A stretch of DNA of 64,000 nucleotides. It comes from Lewinella sp. IMCC34191. GTDB lineage: Bacteria > Bacteroidota > Bacteroidia > Chitinophagales > Saprospiraceae. The stretch covers positions 372,001-436,000 of the forward strand of contig NZ_QNQZ01000002.1 of NCBI RefSeq assembly GCF_003390935.1, read 5' to 3'. The translations under genes were made by a program, and so were the position numbers. The number at the start of each line of letters is the position of its first letter. Position 1 is the stretch's first letter. The notes beneath the pieces were generated by a model. That model saw nothing but the letters and a program-made list of their open reading frames with translations. It did not search any database and was not told where the DNA came from. Shown in pieces: positions 45,553-54,789 of the stretch.

Positions 45553-45556
45553 GCGA

Positions 45557-46258
45557 TCAGCGGTAAATTAGTCTGAGCAGAATGTTCCACCCTATTTTGA
45601 AAGCGTTCCAGGAAGACTGCCCTTTGGCGCGGGAATAGGGCGTATAGACGACGGTAACGGGCACTTCCTTCCAGCGCAGGCTATGCTTTTTGATCTGCCA
45701 CAGCAACTCGGTGGCGTAGGCCATCCGGTTTTCGCGGAGCACGATACAGTCGAAGGACCGTCGGTTCATGGCCCGCAGGCCGATGTGGGCGTCCGTCATC
45801 CACCAGCCGGCCACCAGCCGGTTGAATACTCTTCCCAGCTGAAGCGTCCAACGACGAAGGAGGGGGATCTGCCGGCGGTCGGCCGCGCGCATGAAACGAC
45901 TGCCGAAAACGATATCCGCCGTACCGTCCTGCAAGGGCCTGAGCAGGTCGGGAAGGGTGGAGGGGGAATGTTGTCCGTCCGCATCGAAGTGCACTACGAC
46001 CTCAATATCGGCTCGGGCCCGGGCGTAGGACATGCCGGTCTGCAGCGCGGCCCCCTGCCCCAGATTAACCGAATGGCGGAGTCGTACCACCTCCGGAGCG
46101 ATCCAGTCACCTACGGGAGGAGAGGAACCATCGTCAATAATGAGTATGCGGACACCCGTTTCCCGCAGGGCGGCTATGGTCTTCTCCAGAACGTCCGGTT
46201 GCTCGTTGTAGACCGGCACGAGTACGAGCACCTGAGAGGAGACCTTTACACCTTCCAT
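45557..46258 (-). CDS. Family 2 glycosyltransferase (polyprenyl-phosphate sugar synthase-like)
   Basis: A 233-residue GT-A protein. VLVPVYNEQPDVLEKTIAAL, NLGQGAALQTGMSYA and the metal-binding FDADGQHSP are typical of dolichyl-phosphate mannose/glucose synthase-like enzymes. Probably makes a polyprenyl-phosphate sugar used by the neighbouring DUF6056-like membrane protein. It sits in a cassette with DUF2304. Confidence 0.87.
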   Translation of the reverse strand: MEGVKVSSQVLVLVPVYNEQPDVLEKTIAALRETGVRILIIDDGSSPPVGDWIAPEVVRLRHSVNLGQGAALQTGMSYARARADIEVVVHFDADGQHSPSTLPDLLRPLQDGTADIVFGSRFMRAADRRQIPLLRRWTLQLGRVFNRLVAGWWMTDAHIGLRAMNRRSFDCIVLRENRMAYATELLWQIKKHSLRWKEVPVTVVYTPYSRAKGQSSWNAFKIGWNILLRLIYR

Positions 46259-46269
46259 CGGGGCAGCGT

Positions 46270-47412
46270 TCAGGAAGCTAAGGCTTGGGTTAACAGGTCA
46301 ACGTAACGCCGGACGATCACCGGCTCCGCAAAGGTTTCCTCGGCCATTTTTCTTCCCGCCAATCCCATTTGCCTTCTTTCCTCGGACGAGGCTAGGATCA
46401 GCTTTTCCATACCCTCCGCCAAGCTTACCGCATTCTGCACTTCTACCAGATAGCCGTTGATTCCGTCAACTATGGTATCCCGGCAACCCGGAACGTCGGA
46501 AGCCACCAGGGGTTTAGCCATCGCCATGCCCTCCAGCATGACCCGGGGCAATCCCTCCCGGTAGGAAGGAAGTACTACCGCGGTGGAGTTGGCGATGTAG
46601 GGGCGGGTATCGCTCACCTGCCCGTGATAGACGATGTCTCCGGAAGATTCCCACTCCTTTACTACGGCCGATGACACCCCGCTTGGATTCCCATCGTCCA
46701 GTCCTCCGACGACGTGGAAAGTAACCTCCGGATAACGCGTACGCAGCGAGGTAGCCGCGTCATGGAATTCGATAATCCCCTTATCATAGAGCAGGCGCCC
46801 GATAAAGAGAAAGCTGACGCTGTCGTTCGATTCTACTGGATCCGTGGGCTTGAACCGGTCCGTGTCGATCCCGGAGCCCGGCACCACGCCGGATCGCTCA
46901 GGGTCAACCATACCGCTGGAGAGAAAGAGTTGCCGATCGTCTGCGTTCTGAAAGTAAGTCCAGTAGGCCGACCGCAACGCCTGGCGGTACAACTTCTTGG
47001 CCACTCGATTGACGATCCCTTCCTGTAAGAAAGCGTACCCCAATCCAGTGAGGGTACTGATATTCGCGACCCTGGTCATCTTGGCCGCCAGGGAGCCGTA
47101 GATCACCGGCTTGATAGTATAGTGCAGGGCTACGTCGACGTTGTGGCGGCGGTATAGCTTCATCAGTTCCAGGGTGAGGGCAAAGTCCTGTGCCGGGTTA
47201 GTTCCTTTGCGACGAAGACGTCGCAGCGGGACAAATACGGCGCCCAGTTCACTCACTAATCGTTGGGAGTAATCGTCCGGAGGGGCTACGGCAAGGACCC
47301 GAGCTCCGGCCTGCTGAATCGATCGGACCAGGCCACTCCGAAAGTTGTAAATATTCCAACTGGTATTGACGACTACCGCTACCGTCTTCCCCGTTAGTGC
47401 GCTTTCATTCAT
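46270..47412 (-). CDS. Glycosyltransferase family 4 (PglA-like)
   Basis: A 380-residue GT-B enzyme: VVVNTSWNIYNFRSGLVRSIQQAG and a C-terminal domain with FLFIGRLLYDKGIIEFHDAA and VLPSYREGLPRVMLEGMAMAKPLVASDVPGC (E-x7-E-type motif). It resembles N-acetylgalactosaminyl transferases acting on lipid-linked sugars. The start is the ATG at 47412, which overlaps the deacetylase stop (ATGA). Confidence 0.87.
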   Translation of the reverse strand: MNESALTGKTVAVVVNTSWNIYNFRSGLVRSIQQAGARVLAVAPPDDYSQRLVSELGAVFVPLRRLRRKGTNPAQDFALTLELMKLYRRHNVDVALHYTIKPVIYGSLAAKMTRVANISTLTGLGYAFLQEGIVNRVAKKLYRQALRSAYWTYFQNADDRQLFLSSGMVDPERSGVVPGSGIDTDRFKPTDPVESNDSVSFLFIGRLLYDKGIIEFHDAATSLRTRYPEVTFHVVGGLDDGNPSGVSSAVVKEWESSGDIVYHGQVSDTRPYIANSTAVVLPSYREGLPRVMLEGMAMAKPLVASDVPGCRDTIVDGINGYLVEVQNAVSLAEGMEKLILASSEERRQMGLAGRKMAEETFAEPVIVRRYVDLLTQALAS

Positions 47413-48392
47413 TTCCGTCCGGCTTCGATCCAAGACTCCATAGAGTGACTCTGCCATCCGTAATTCTTGTTGAGTTGTTCAAATTTTTTCAGTATCTCTT
47501 CCAGGGCGTTCATGTTCCGGGTGGGATCCGTAGCCAAATTATGCGGATGCCACCAAAGATGGTACGCTTTCCCCAATCGCGCCGCCCGTTCCATTTCTCC
47601 CTTAATACGGTTGATTTTTAGCCGTTGCCCCCCCAATCCATCGATGTGTGCAAGGTACGGACGAAAGAACCGACTGGACGGAACGTTAACCAATCCATCA
47701 TTTTCAGCTCCACCTTCGAAAAAACAGGATTTCGCTAGCGGTAAATAATTGTCGGTCAGTCGTACGGCCCGCTGAAATAAGGTAGTGTCCTCACCCGAAC
47801 GACTTTGCCAGAACCAGGTGTCCGGATTCCCACGGAACGCCTGAAAGCCATGGCGCCGGAGCGCAGGAAAATAGTCCGTCCGGTACTGATTGCGTGGAAA
47901 AACGAGTGAAGTCGCGTGACCATAGGGAGTAGCTGCCAACTGAGCACTCTCCAAATCCTCGGTAAACGCTTCACTATCCTGCCCGGCCTCCAGGCAGTAG
48001 TAGTGGGAGAAGGTATGGCTCCCGATCTTCTGCCCGGGCGTGGCGGCCACCTGCTCAATCAGGCTTGGAGCGTAGTGGTAAGGATCTTCGTCCTCGTTCT
48101 CCCCCACTTCCTTCAGCAGGCGATAAGGGTCCAGTTGGGGGTTGCGGTACTGCGGTCGGTGCTTCGGAAGTAATTGGTGAAGCTCCTCTTTACTATTGGC
48201 GAAAAGCATTCCCACCGTGGCCCAGGTGGCGGCTATGCCGTAGTCCGTGAAGAGCTGTAAAGTGGGTGGAATCAGTCCCCGGGTGGTACGAAAGTAGGCC
48301 CGACTCTTACCGTCTAAGGTAGTGTGATCGAAAACTCCCCAGTGTAGTTCAAAGTCCAGCGAAATGATGAAGGCTCCGGCGTTATTCACCAA
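47409..48392 (-). CDS. Polysaccharide deacetylase-like protein (NodB fold)
   Basis: A 327-residue protein with the NodB-like start IISLDFELHWG (metal Asp/Glu), ATWATVGMLFA and SHTFSHYYC carrying the metal His pair. It presumably removes N-acetyl groups from the growing glycan. It overlaps the polymerase gene by 11 bp and the following glycosyltransferase by 4 bp. Confidence 0.8.
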   Translation of the reverse strand: MVNNAGAFIISLDFELHWGVFDHTTLDGKSRAYFRTTRGLIPPTLQLFTDYGIAATWATVGMLFANSKEELHQLLPKHRPQYRNPQLDPYRLLKEVGENEDEDPYHYAPSLIEQVAATPGQKIGSHTFSHYYCLEAGQDSEAFTEDLESAQLAATPYGHATSLVFPRNQYRTDYFPALRRHGFQAFRGNPDTWFWQSRSGEDTTLFQRAVRLTDNYLPLAKSCFFEGGAENDGLVNVPSSRFFRPYLAHIDGLGGQRLKINRIKGEMERAARLGKAYHLWWHPHNLATDPTRNMNALEEILKKFEQLNKNYGWQSHSMESWIEAGRK

Positions 48393-49569
48393 TCACAACT
48401 TTACGCTCCTGCCGGTAGGAGTAGTCGGCATAGGACAATAAGACGATAAAGAAAAGGTAGGTTACCTGAGTCTTCTGACGCGTCGCCAAACCTAAATTAC
48501 TAGAGAATTGCGCCAAAGCCAAACTGATGACGATGAAAGCAATAAAACTAGTCTTTACCATCCAAGGTGACTGAACAAAATACTTAACAAATCGCAAAGA
48601 AATAATTTTGATAAAAAGGATCAAATAAAGTAGGTTCTCACAACTTACAATCAGGCCCATTGCGTTAGGAGAATCAACGAATAGTGGCCGGAAGAGGAAG
48701 GTGAACAGAATCATCGGCTGGGAATAATTCTGGATGTCTACCGCAGAATTGGCACTAAGGTGGTCGGTGGCTCTTTTATCCGCCGCACTGAGTACCTCTT
48801 CAACATCAAGTGATTCAATTCCTGCCGACCCGAAGGCAACTTCTAATAGTGGCACCGCCCCGAACGCACTAATTCCGACAATAGCCACTTTCTGCCACAG
48901 TTTAAGCCCTTTGTTGCTAATTATTGCCCCCACCACCGCGGAGGCCATTAACGCACCCATAACGTGCGGTCGTATGTGAAGAACGATGAGTGCCCCTATA
49001 AGGAGCACGGGTAGCCTTTCTCTCATGTTGTTAAGCCCGTAAAACAACATACCCATTCCTGCTAGGATAACGCTACCCTTTCCAAGAGAAGCGCTGTAAA
49101 AGTGGGCGATAGGAAAGAAAAAAATGAGCACTACTACATCAATACCGAAAAATTTGTGCCGATATACCGTTCGCTCGGCCAATAGCAGATAAAAAAAGAA
49201 AAATCCCACAAAGCCGAAAACCGAAAATAAAAGCATGGCCGCCTCGTAGCTAAAGCCGAGTAAGTAAACAAAGGGATAAACCAAAAAATCAATGAACGTT
49301 GTGCCAAAACCGTAAAAATCGATCCAGCCTACGCTTTCCGGATCAGCGCCAAATAAGTGGCGAGGCACACCATTGCTCCCGATACGGTAATAAGCCTTGG
49401 AATCCGAAGGCTTTGCTAATGCATATAGGTAATACACAACCGCAAAAAGGACATGATAGCAAAACAGTCCCCACGCAAACTGCTGAGAGTGCCGCACCTG
49501 GTCGCTGTACGCACTAATGAGCAAGTAGGCTACAACAACGACAACTACTAGGGCCAGGACTACCGTCAT
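48382..49569 (-). CDS. O-antigen polymerase-like membrane protein (Wzy-like)
   Basis: A 395-residue protein with about ten membrane segments and a large loop between them (GSAGIESLDVEEVLSAADKRATDHLSANSAVDIQNYSQP). This layout, and its place among glycosyltransferases with a flippase elsewhere in the locus, suggests the Wzy polymerase. Sequence alone is not decisive because Wzy proteins are very divergent. Confidence 0.65.
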   Translation of the reverse strand: MTVVLALVVVVVVAYLLISAYSDQVRHSQQFAWGLFCYHVLFAVVYYLYALAKPSDSKAYYRIGSNGVPRHLFGADPESVGWIDFYGFGTTFIDFLVYPFVYLLGFSYEAAMLLFSVFGFVGFFFFYLLLAERTVYRHKFFGIDVVVLIFFFPIAHFYSASLGKGSVILAGMGMLFYGLNNMRERLPVLLIGALIVLHIRPHVMGALMASAVVGAIISNKGLKLWQKVAIVGISAFGAVPLLEVAFGSAGIESLDVEEVLSAADKRATDHLSANSAVDIQNYSQPMILFTFLFRPLFVDSPNAMGLIVSCENLLYLILFIKIISLRFVKYFVQSPWMVKTSFIAFIVISLALAQFSSNLGLATRQKTQVTYLFFIVLLSYADYSYRQERKVVIGE

Positions 49570-49607
49570 CTTACCTTCCGTTTGTGGTACCCCGCAAAGC
49601 TACGGCC

Positions 49608-51518
49608 TTACGAATGAAAGATCGGGGCTTCCCGCCGTGCTTCGCCGAGTTGTCGGCGCCGGTACTCCCAGGCTTCCAGCCCCAGTATAGTCATCGCCTG
49701 TTTGGACCAGTGATCCTCGGGCAGGCCGTGATCGGTCCGTGTGAGCTGATTCAGGTACTCCGGGCGTAGTAAGCGGCGACTCTGACTGTTGGTGGAAAGG
49801 GCCATATCCTTCCACACCGGAGCCAGCGTATGAGACAGCCAATCGTGAATCGGAATTTCAAATCCCCGCTTCGGCTGACCGATGATGGATGCCGGTAGAT
49901 AACGCTTAGAGAGTTCGCGCAGGAGGTACTTGGTTGTCACCCCCCTGATTTTGAGGTTGGGGTGCAGACGGGTAGCCAGCTCTAGTATCTCTTTGCCGAG
50001 GAAGGGAGCCCTGGTTTCGAGTGCGTTCTGCATTGCGGCGATATCCATTTTTGGCAGCAGCATTGCGGGTAGCATGATGGAGAAGTCGTAGAACAGGGCA
50101 CGATCCAGGGGGGCTAGCTCCTCCATCGATTGTCCCAGCCGTAATCGTTCTTCCAGTACGCCGAGGGGGGGGATTTCCTTCAGACAGCGATCCCGGTAGG
50201 AGTAGAAGGCGTCGGTCGTCAGTGTGAGGTAGGTACCAGACAGGTTTTTTTCGTTCCAGGCGCCCAGTAATCGGTGCAGAAACTTGCGCGCCCCCCGGCT
50301 GCCGTGGCTCTTCGGGGCGATCAGCGACCGTAGACCGCGAGAGAACACCGAGGAAGACTTAGTGTACGGGTCCAGGTAACGCTGGGGCACGTAGCGTCGG
50401 TAGCCGCCGAACTGCTCGTCCGCTCCATCACCGGTAAGTACCACGCTCAGGTGTTCCTTGGCGGCTTGGGTGACGAACCAGGAAGGGATAGCCGAATCGT
50501 CACTGAAGGGCTGCCCGTAGGCACCAAATATGTCTAGCACGCGATCTTTTAGGTCACCAAAGTCAATGTGCAGTTCCCGGTGAATGGTCCCTAGATAGTC
50601 GGCTGATTGACGAGCCAGTTCTGATTCGTCGTACTCCCCGCTGAAGGCTACGGTAAACGAGCGGATATTCTTGTTAAACTTGGTGGCCAGGGCCGTGACG
50701 AGTCCGCTATCAATTCCACCGCTGAGGAAGGTGCCGACCTCAATGTCCGAGCTCAGTAACTGTTGCTTGACCGAACGGCTCAGGACTTCATCGAGCACTT
50801 CCAGAGCCTCCTCCTCGCTGTCAATACGGTTCCTTGCCCCGTTCCGGTAGGCCTCCGCGGGATCCCAGTACACTTCGGGCACGGGTTGGGCGGTGGCGCT
50901 GTCTACGGTGACGAAGGTACCGGGTATTACCTCGGTCACTTTCTCGTAGACCGAGGTACCGGGCACGAAAAAACCCTGCTGCAGGTAGGTCAGAAGTTCC
51001 TCCTCGTCCACCACCAATTCTTCGGGGCAACCTACGTAGAGTGCATTGAGCTCGGAGGAGAAACTGAAGGAGCCTGTTTTCATTCCGCAGTGATAGTAGA
51101 GCGGTTTTTCGCCCGACCGGTCCCGCGCCAGTACGAGTCGACCGGAACGCAGGTCGTAGAGGCCGAGGGCGAACATCCCGTCCAGCAGACCGAAGGTCTC
51201 GTTTCCCACCCGGGCGTAGAGTTTCAGAATGGTTTCCGTGTCGGAGTTGGTACTACAGTCGAGCCGGTACTCCTCACGCAGGTCCTGGTGGTTATATATC
51301 TCTCCGTTGAATACGATGAGGTGATGCTCCGCGTACATCGGCTGCTGGCCGCAGGCAATATCCTGGATTGCGAGTCTGGAATGAAAGAAGTAGGCTCCCT
51401 CGTGGGTGACCGAGTTGATTGCGTCCGGCCCCCGGTGCCCCAAAAAGCGGGTTAGCCTGCGGTCGATACTCTCGACGTTCAGCCGCTCGGAATGGATTAG
51501 ACCATAAATGCCACACAT
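49608..51518 (-). CDS. asnB: Asparagine synthase (glutamine-hydrolysing)
   Basis: A 636-residue class II glutamine amidotransferase. The N-terminal nucleophile is Cys2 (MCGIYG), and the synthetase domain has the PP-loop FLSGGIDSGL. In polysaccharide loci this family often amidates sugar carboxyl groups rather than making free asparagine; that role is inferred from context. It lies 13 bp from the upstream GNAT gene. Confidence 0.87.
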   Translation of the reverse strand: MCGIYGLIHSERLNVESIDRRLTRFLGHRGPDAINSVTHEGAYFFHSRLAIQDIACGQQPMYAEHHLIVFNGEIYNHQDLREEYRLDCSTNSDTETILKLYARVGNETFGLLDGMFALGLYDLRSGRLVLARDRSGEKPLYYHCGMKTGSFSFSSELNALYVGCPEELVVDEEELLTYLQQGFFVPGTSVYEKVTEVIPGTFVTVDSATAQPVPEVYWDPAEAYRNGARNRIDSEEEALEVLDEVLSRSVKQQLLSSDIEVGTFLSGGIDSGLVTALATKFNKNIRSFTVAFSGEYDESELARQSADYLGTIHRELHIDFGDLKDRVLDIFGAYGQPFSDDSAIPSWFVTQAAKEHLSVVLTGDGADEQFGGYRRYVPQRYLDPYTKSSSVFSRGLRSLIAPKSHGSRGARKFLHRLLGAWNEKNLSGTYLTLTTDAFYSYRDRCLKEIPPLGVLEERLRLGQSMEELAPLDRALFYDFSIMLPAMLLPKMDIAAMQNALETRAPFLGKEILELATRLHPNLKIRGVTTKYLLRELSKRYLPASIIGQPKRGFEIPIHDWLSHTLAPVWKDMALSTNSQSRRLLRPEYLNQLTRTDHGLPEDHWSKQAMTILGLEAWEYRRRQLGEARREAPIFHS

Positions 51519-51531
51519 AGGCTAGCTGGCT

Positions 51532-52512
51532 TTAGAATAGTTCGACGGCACCCGAACTCAGGTTCCAGGAAGCGTCAGGATTCAGGTTATCGTAGATTGG
51601 GTCTGTACCGATCCGCCGTTTGGTCAGCGACAGGGCGCGGGGAGGGAATGGCAGGAAGCCGTGGCGCAGAAGGCCGCCACCGCCCAGACCCGCCGGCCGC
51701 AGCACGCTGATGGCCGTGGCACCCACATCACTGGCAACTCCGCCGAGCTGACTCAGCAGTCGGTGCAGCTGATCGGTGTCCCGGTACAGCAGGTCGGTAA
51801 TGCGCAGTTCGCGGATCTTTCCGGTAAGTTTGAGCCGGTAGTAGCACAGCGCACCGGGTACGCCCTCGTTCATTCCGTAGCGGTAGTAGGTCAGGTCCGG
51901 AATATCGGCGTAGCGCCAGCGGAAGTATTCCGGGGTGTAGACTGTACTCAGGAAACCGTCCGTAAGCCGGTAAAAATCATGAATTAACCGGGAAAGCTTC
52001 TGTTCGTCCAGGCTTCTGTCGACCGCGTGGGCGGGGTTGGGTCGGAAGTCTGCGTCCATTAGTCCGGCTACTACCGGGCGTAGGTAGAGGGGCACCTTGC
52101 CCGCCTCCTCCCACCCCATTTTGAGGTAGCCGGGCTTACTCATCTCGTTGGGGGTGTTGAAGATGAACTGGGCCCGTTCGGGTCCCAAACGGTGTAGCAG
52201 GTCCAGCGTCAGTTGTTTGAAGATACCCTTACCCCGGTAGTCGGGGTGAGTAGCGGTATCCACGCAGCGGTAGGCCTGGTACTCCCGCCCGCCCTGGACC
52301 CACTTCCAGGCCATGAACGCGCGAATGCCTACGACCCGCTTCTCACCGTCCATCATGAGCAGAGTGGGCGAAGCTCCGAAGGGATTGTCGAGGTGCTTCC
52401 ATGTCCAGTATTCGGGCGTCGGCACTCCCCCCTCGTCGCCGAGGCTGAGCAGGAATAGCTCCACGACCCGTTCCAGGTGTTCTTCCCTAAAGGGTACGAT
52501 ACTTAGGCTCAA
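51532..52512 (-). CDS. Large GNAT family acyltransferase (copy B)
   Basis: A 326-residue protein with an N-terminal GNAT domain: TWKHLDNPFGASP, DTATHPDYRGKGIFKQLTL (acetyl-CoA pyrophosphate loop) and FNTPNEMSKPGYLKMGW. The second half is not a standard domain. It shares these three blocks with the protein at 54790-55686. Probably N- or O-acylates a sugar of the glycan. It overlaps the preceding glycosyltransferase by 26 bp. Confidence 0.78.
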   Translation of the reverse strand: MSLSIVPFREEHLERVVELFLLSLGDEGGVPTPEYWTWKHLDNPFGASPTLLMMDGEKRVVGIRAFMAWKWVQGGREYQAYRCVDTATHPDYRGKGIFKQLTLDLLHRLGPERAQFIFNTPNEMSKPGYLKMGWEEAGKVPLYLRPVVAGLMDADFRPNPAHAVDRSLDEQKLSRLIHDFYRLTDGFLSTVYTPEYFRWRYADIPDLTYYRYGMNEGVPGALCYYRLKLTGKIRELRITDLLYRDTDQLHRLLSQLGGVASDVGATAISVLRPAGLGGGGLLRHGFLPFPPRALSLTKRRIGTDPIYDNLNPDASWNLSSGAVELF

Positions 52513-53659
52513 GCAATCTCAATTTTGGTTTATTTGACTTTACCGCCGCCCGGTAAACGTTTTCTAACCGACCGGCCATGTACTGCACGCTGAACGAACG
52601 CTGCACCCGCGTTCGCGCCCCTATGGCCAGCTTGTCCCGTAAGCTTTCGTCCGTAAGTATCTTGTGGAGGTTTTCGACGTAGCCCTCCGGACGGTCGATT
52701 GCCTCCGTTACCAGGTAGCCCTCCTGCCCGTGACGGATAGCTTCGGGAATGCCCCCCACCCCCGACGATACCACCGGTAGCTGCATCGACATAGCTTCCA
52801 GAAGTGCAATCGGTAAGCCCTCGAATTTGCTGGTCATGAGATAGACATCAAGACTACGCAGCCAGGGACGCACTTCCTGGAGCCGGCCCGGCAGCGTGAA
52901 CTTGTCCTCCATCCCGGCCTTACGGATCGCGGTCCGGACGGCTTCTTCCTGTGGTCCGTTGCCAACTAGTACGAAGTGCAGGTCCGGCACCCCGGCACTA
53001 AGTTTGGCGGCCGCCGCGACCCAGAGTAGTAAGTTCTTCTGATCCCGAAATACGCACACCGTACCGATAATCTTCTTATCCACCGGCAAGCCCAGTTGAG
53101 CGCGCATGGCGCGCTGCTCTCCGTAATCAGGAGAGAAACGCTCGGTGTTCACGCCGTTCTCCACCGTCACTATATTCGGGCGGTAATGCTCGGGCGCGTA
53201 GCGGTCAAGACTGTCGTGCACATCCTGCGAGCAACAGATCACCTGTTGGTTGACGGACAGCGTGCGCAGATTGAGCGTACGGCTAATCACGTTGTAGCGT
53301 TCCTGAATGTTGTGCTCGGTATAGACCACCGGTACGCCGGTCAGCTTGCTCACCAGCCGACCGATGACTCCGGATAGCGGCAGATGACAGTGGATCAGGT
53401 CAATCTCCGATTGGTTGACGATGCGGCGGACGGCGGGTAGGCAGGTGAGCATTCCCGGGAAGGTAGTAGCCGGTACGCAGTCGACGTGGCTACCCATGGC
53501 CGTCAGGTCTTTGGCCACCTGATCCTTGTGGGGGAGGAAGTAGAGGTACTGAAAGTCAAACTGTTCGCGGTCGTGCACCCGCAGGGTTTCCGGCAGCAGC
53601 GTTTCGGCTCCTCCGCGCCCCAGGCCCTTAATGATGTGGAGTACCTTAATGCGTGGCAT
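52487..53659 (-). CDS. Glycosyltransferase family 4
   Basis: A 390-residue GT-B enzyme: VLHIIKGLGRGGAETLLPETLR, VYTEHNIQERYN, and C-terminal YLMTSKFEGLPIALLEAMSMQLPVVSSGVGGIPE with the E-x7-E donor-binding motif. The start is taken at MPRIKVLHII (53659), which overlaps the upstream gene by 14 bp; a longer frame to 53710 is not needed. Donor unknown. Confidence 0.88.
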   Translation of the reverse strand: MPRIKVLHIIKGLGRGGAETLLPETLRVHDREQFDFQYLYFLPHKDQVAKDLTAMGSHVDCVPATTFPGMLTCLPAVRRIVNQSEIDLIHCHLPLSGVIGRLVSKLTGVPVVYTEHNIQERYNVISRTLNLRTLSVNQQVICCSQDVHDSLDRYAPEHYRPNIVTVENGVNTERFSPDYGEQRAMRAQLGLPVDKKIIGTVCVFRDQKNLLLWVAAAAKLSAGVPDLHFVLVGNGPQEEAVRTAIRKAGMEDKFTLPGRLQEVRPWLRSLDVYLMTSKFEGLPIALLEAMSMQLPVVSSGVGGIPEAIRHGQEGYLVTEAIDRPEGYVENLHKILTDESLRDKLAIGARTRVQRSFSVQYMAGRLENVYRAAVKSNKPKLRLLEPKYRTL

Positions 53660-54785
53660 GGTGGGTGACCTTATTTTGTTTTTGGTAAAGTAATTCAAAC
53701 TGCTCGGCAACCGAGCTCAAGGAAAAATTCGTTTCTACGAACGACCGCATCCGGTCCGCGTAGTCCTGCCGCTTTTCCCCGTCGTTCAATAGCTCGACTG
53801 CCCGCGCGGCCATGGCGGCTTCGTCACCGAAGGGGAAGGTCAACGCCTCCCCGAGCTGAGTGGGTAGGCACTCCCGTACCGCACCGACGGTAAAAGACAA
53901 TGGAACAACACGGTTGGCACCTGCCTCCAGCACCACTCCGGGGGTACCCTCTATCTGGCTCGTCAGCAGAAAAAGGTCGGCGGCCGGAAGAAGGTCAAAA
54001 ACGTCTGTCCGGTAACCTAGCCAAATCACATCCGGGTCAGTACAGGATCCGGTAATCTCTTCAAATAGCGGTCCCGAACCAATGCTGACGAGTTTCACCT
54101 GCCCCCCATACTGTTCCTTTATCCGGCTAAAGACCCGCAGTAATCCTGCGTGGTTTTTCTCCCACGTAAATGCTCCTACGTGAAATAGCAGCCTAGTTGA
54201 ATTCGGCAGCGTCTGCCCGGCAAGATCGCCCAGCCGGTGCCTGGCCGCACGATGGTCTATTATTTTGGGCACCGGGGTGGCAATCGTGAGGCGGTGAACC
54301 TTCCGTTCCGGCAATCCGAAAGTGGACTGTACGTCCTCCTTACTCATGGTGCTCACGCTCGCCACGGCGTCTGTCTTTCCGAGTACGTAACGGTAGATGT
54401 TACGGTGCACCGCGTTGTATACCCAGGCGGACATAATGCTGGCATTGCGGTATACCAGAAAGGCTTTCCACCGAAAAATCTGACGGCTCAGCACCGCGTA
54501 CTTTAGGTTATCCGAGGCGTTGGCCTGTATGACGTCCACTTCCTCTCGCTTGATCAGGTCGGCCAGCACGCGCAGGATGCTCCAGTAGGGCACGGCCCGT
54601 GGAAACAGGCTGGAAAGGTCCACCACTTCTACCCCCTCGGCAATGGTCGGAGGGGTATCGGAGGGTGCGTACAGTCCGGCCACGATTACCCGGTGCCCAC
54701 GCTCTGCGAGGGCTTCGGATAGCTGAATTGCAAAGGTTTCCGCCCCCCGGGTCTGCCGACTGGTGATGAGTTGTAGGATCGTCAT
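53646..54785 (-). CDS. Glycosyltransferase family 4
   Basis: A 379-residue GT-B enzyme: LQLITSRQTRGAETFAIQLSEALAERGH at the N-terminus, LLFHVGAFTWEKNHAGLLRVF and LFLLTSQIEGTPGVVLEAGANRVVPLSF in the C-terminal domain. Donor unknown. It is separated from the GNAT gene upstream by 4 bp and overlaps the next glycosyltransferase. Confidence 0.87.
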   Translation of the reverse strand: MTILQLITSRQTRGAETFAIQLSEALAERGHRVIVAGLYAPSDTPPTIAEGVEVVDLSSLFPRAVPYWSILRVLADLIKREEVDVIQANASDNLKYAVLSRQIFRWKAFLVYRNASIMSAWVYNAVHRNIYRYVLGKTDAVASVSTMSKEDVQSTFGLPERKVHRLTIATPVPKIIDHRAARHRLGDLAGQTLPNSTRLLFHVGAFTWEKNHAGLLRVFSRIKEQYGGQVKLVSIGSGPLFEEITGSCTDPDVIWLGYRTDVFDLLPAADLFLLTSQIEGTPGVVLEAGANRVVPLSFTVGAVRECLPTQLGEALTFPFGDEAAMAARAVELLNDGEKRQDYADRMRSFVETNFSLSSVAEQFELLYQKQNKVTHHATH

Positions 54786-54789
54786 AAGA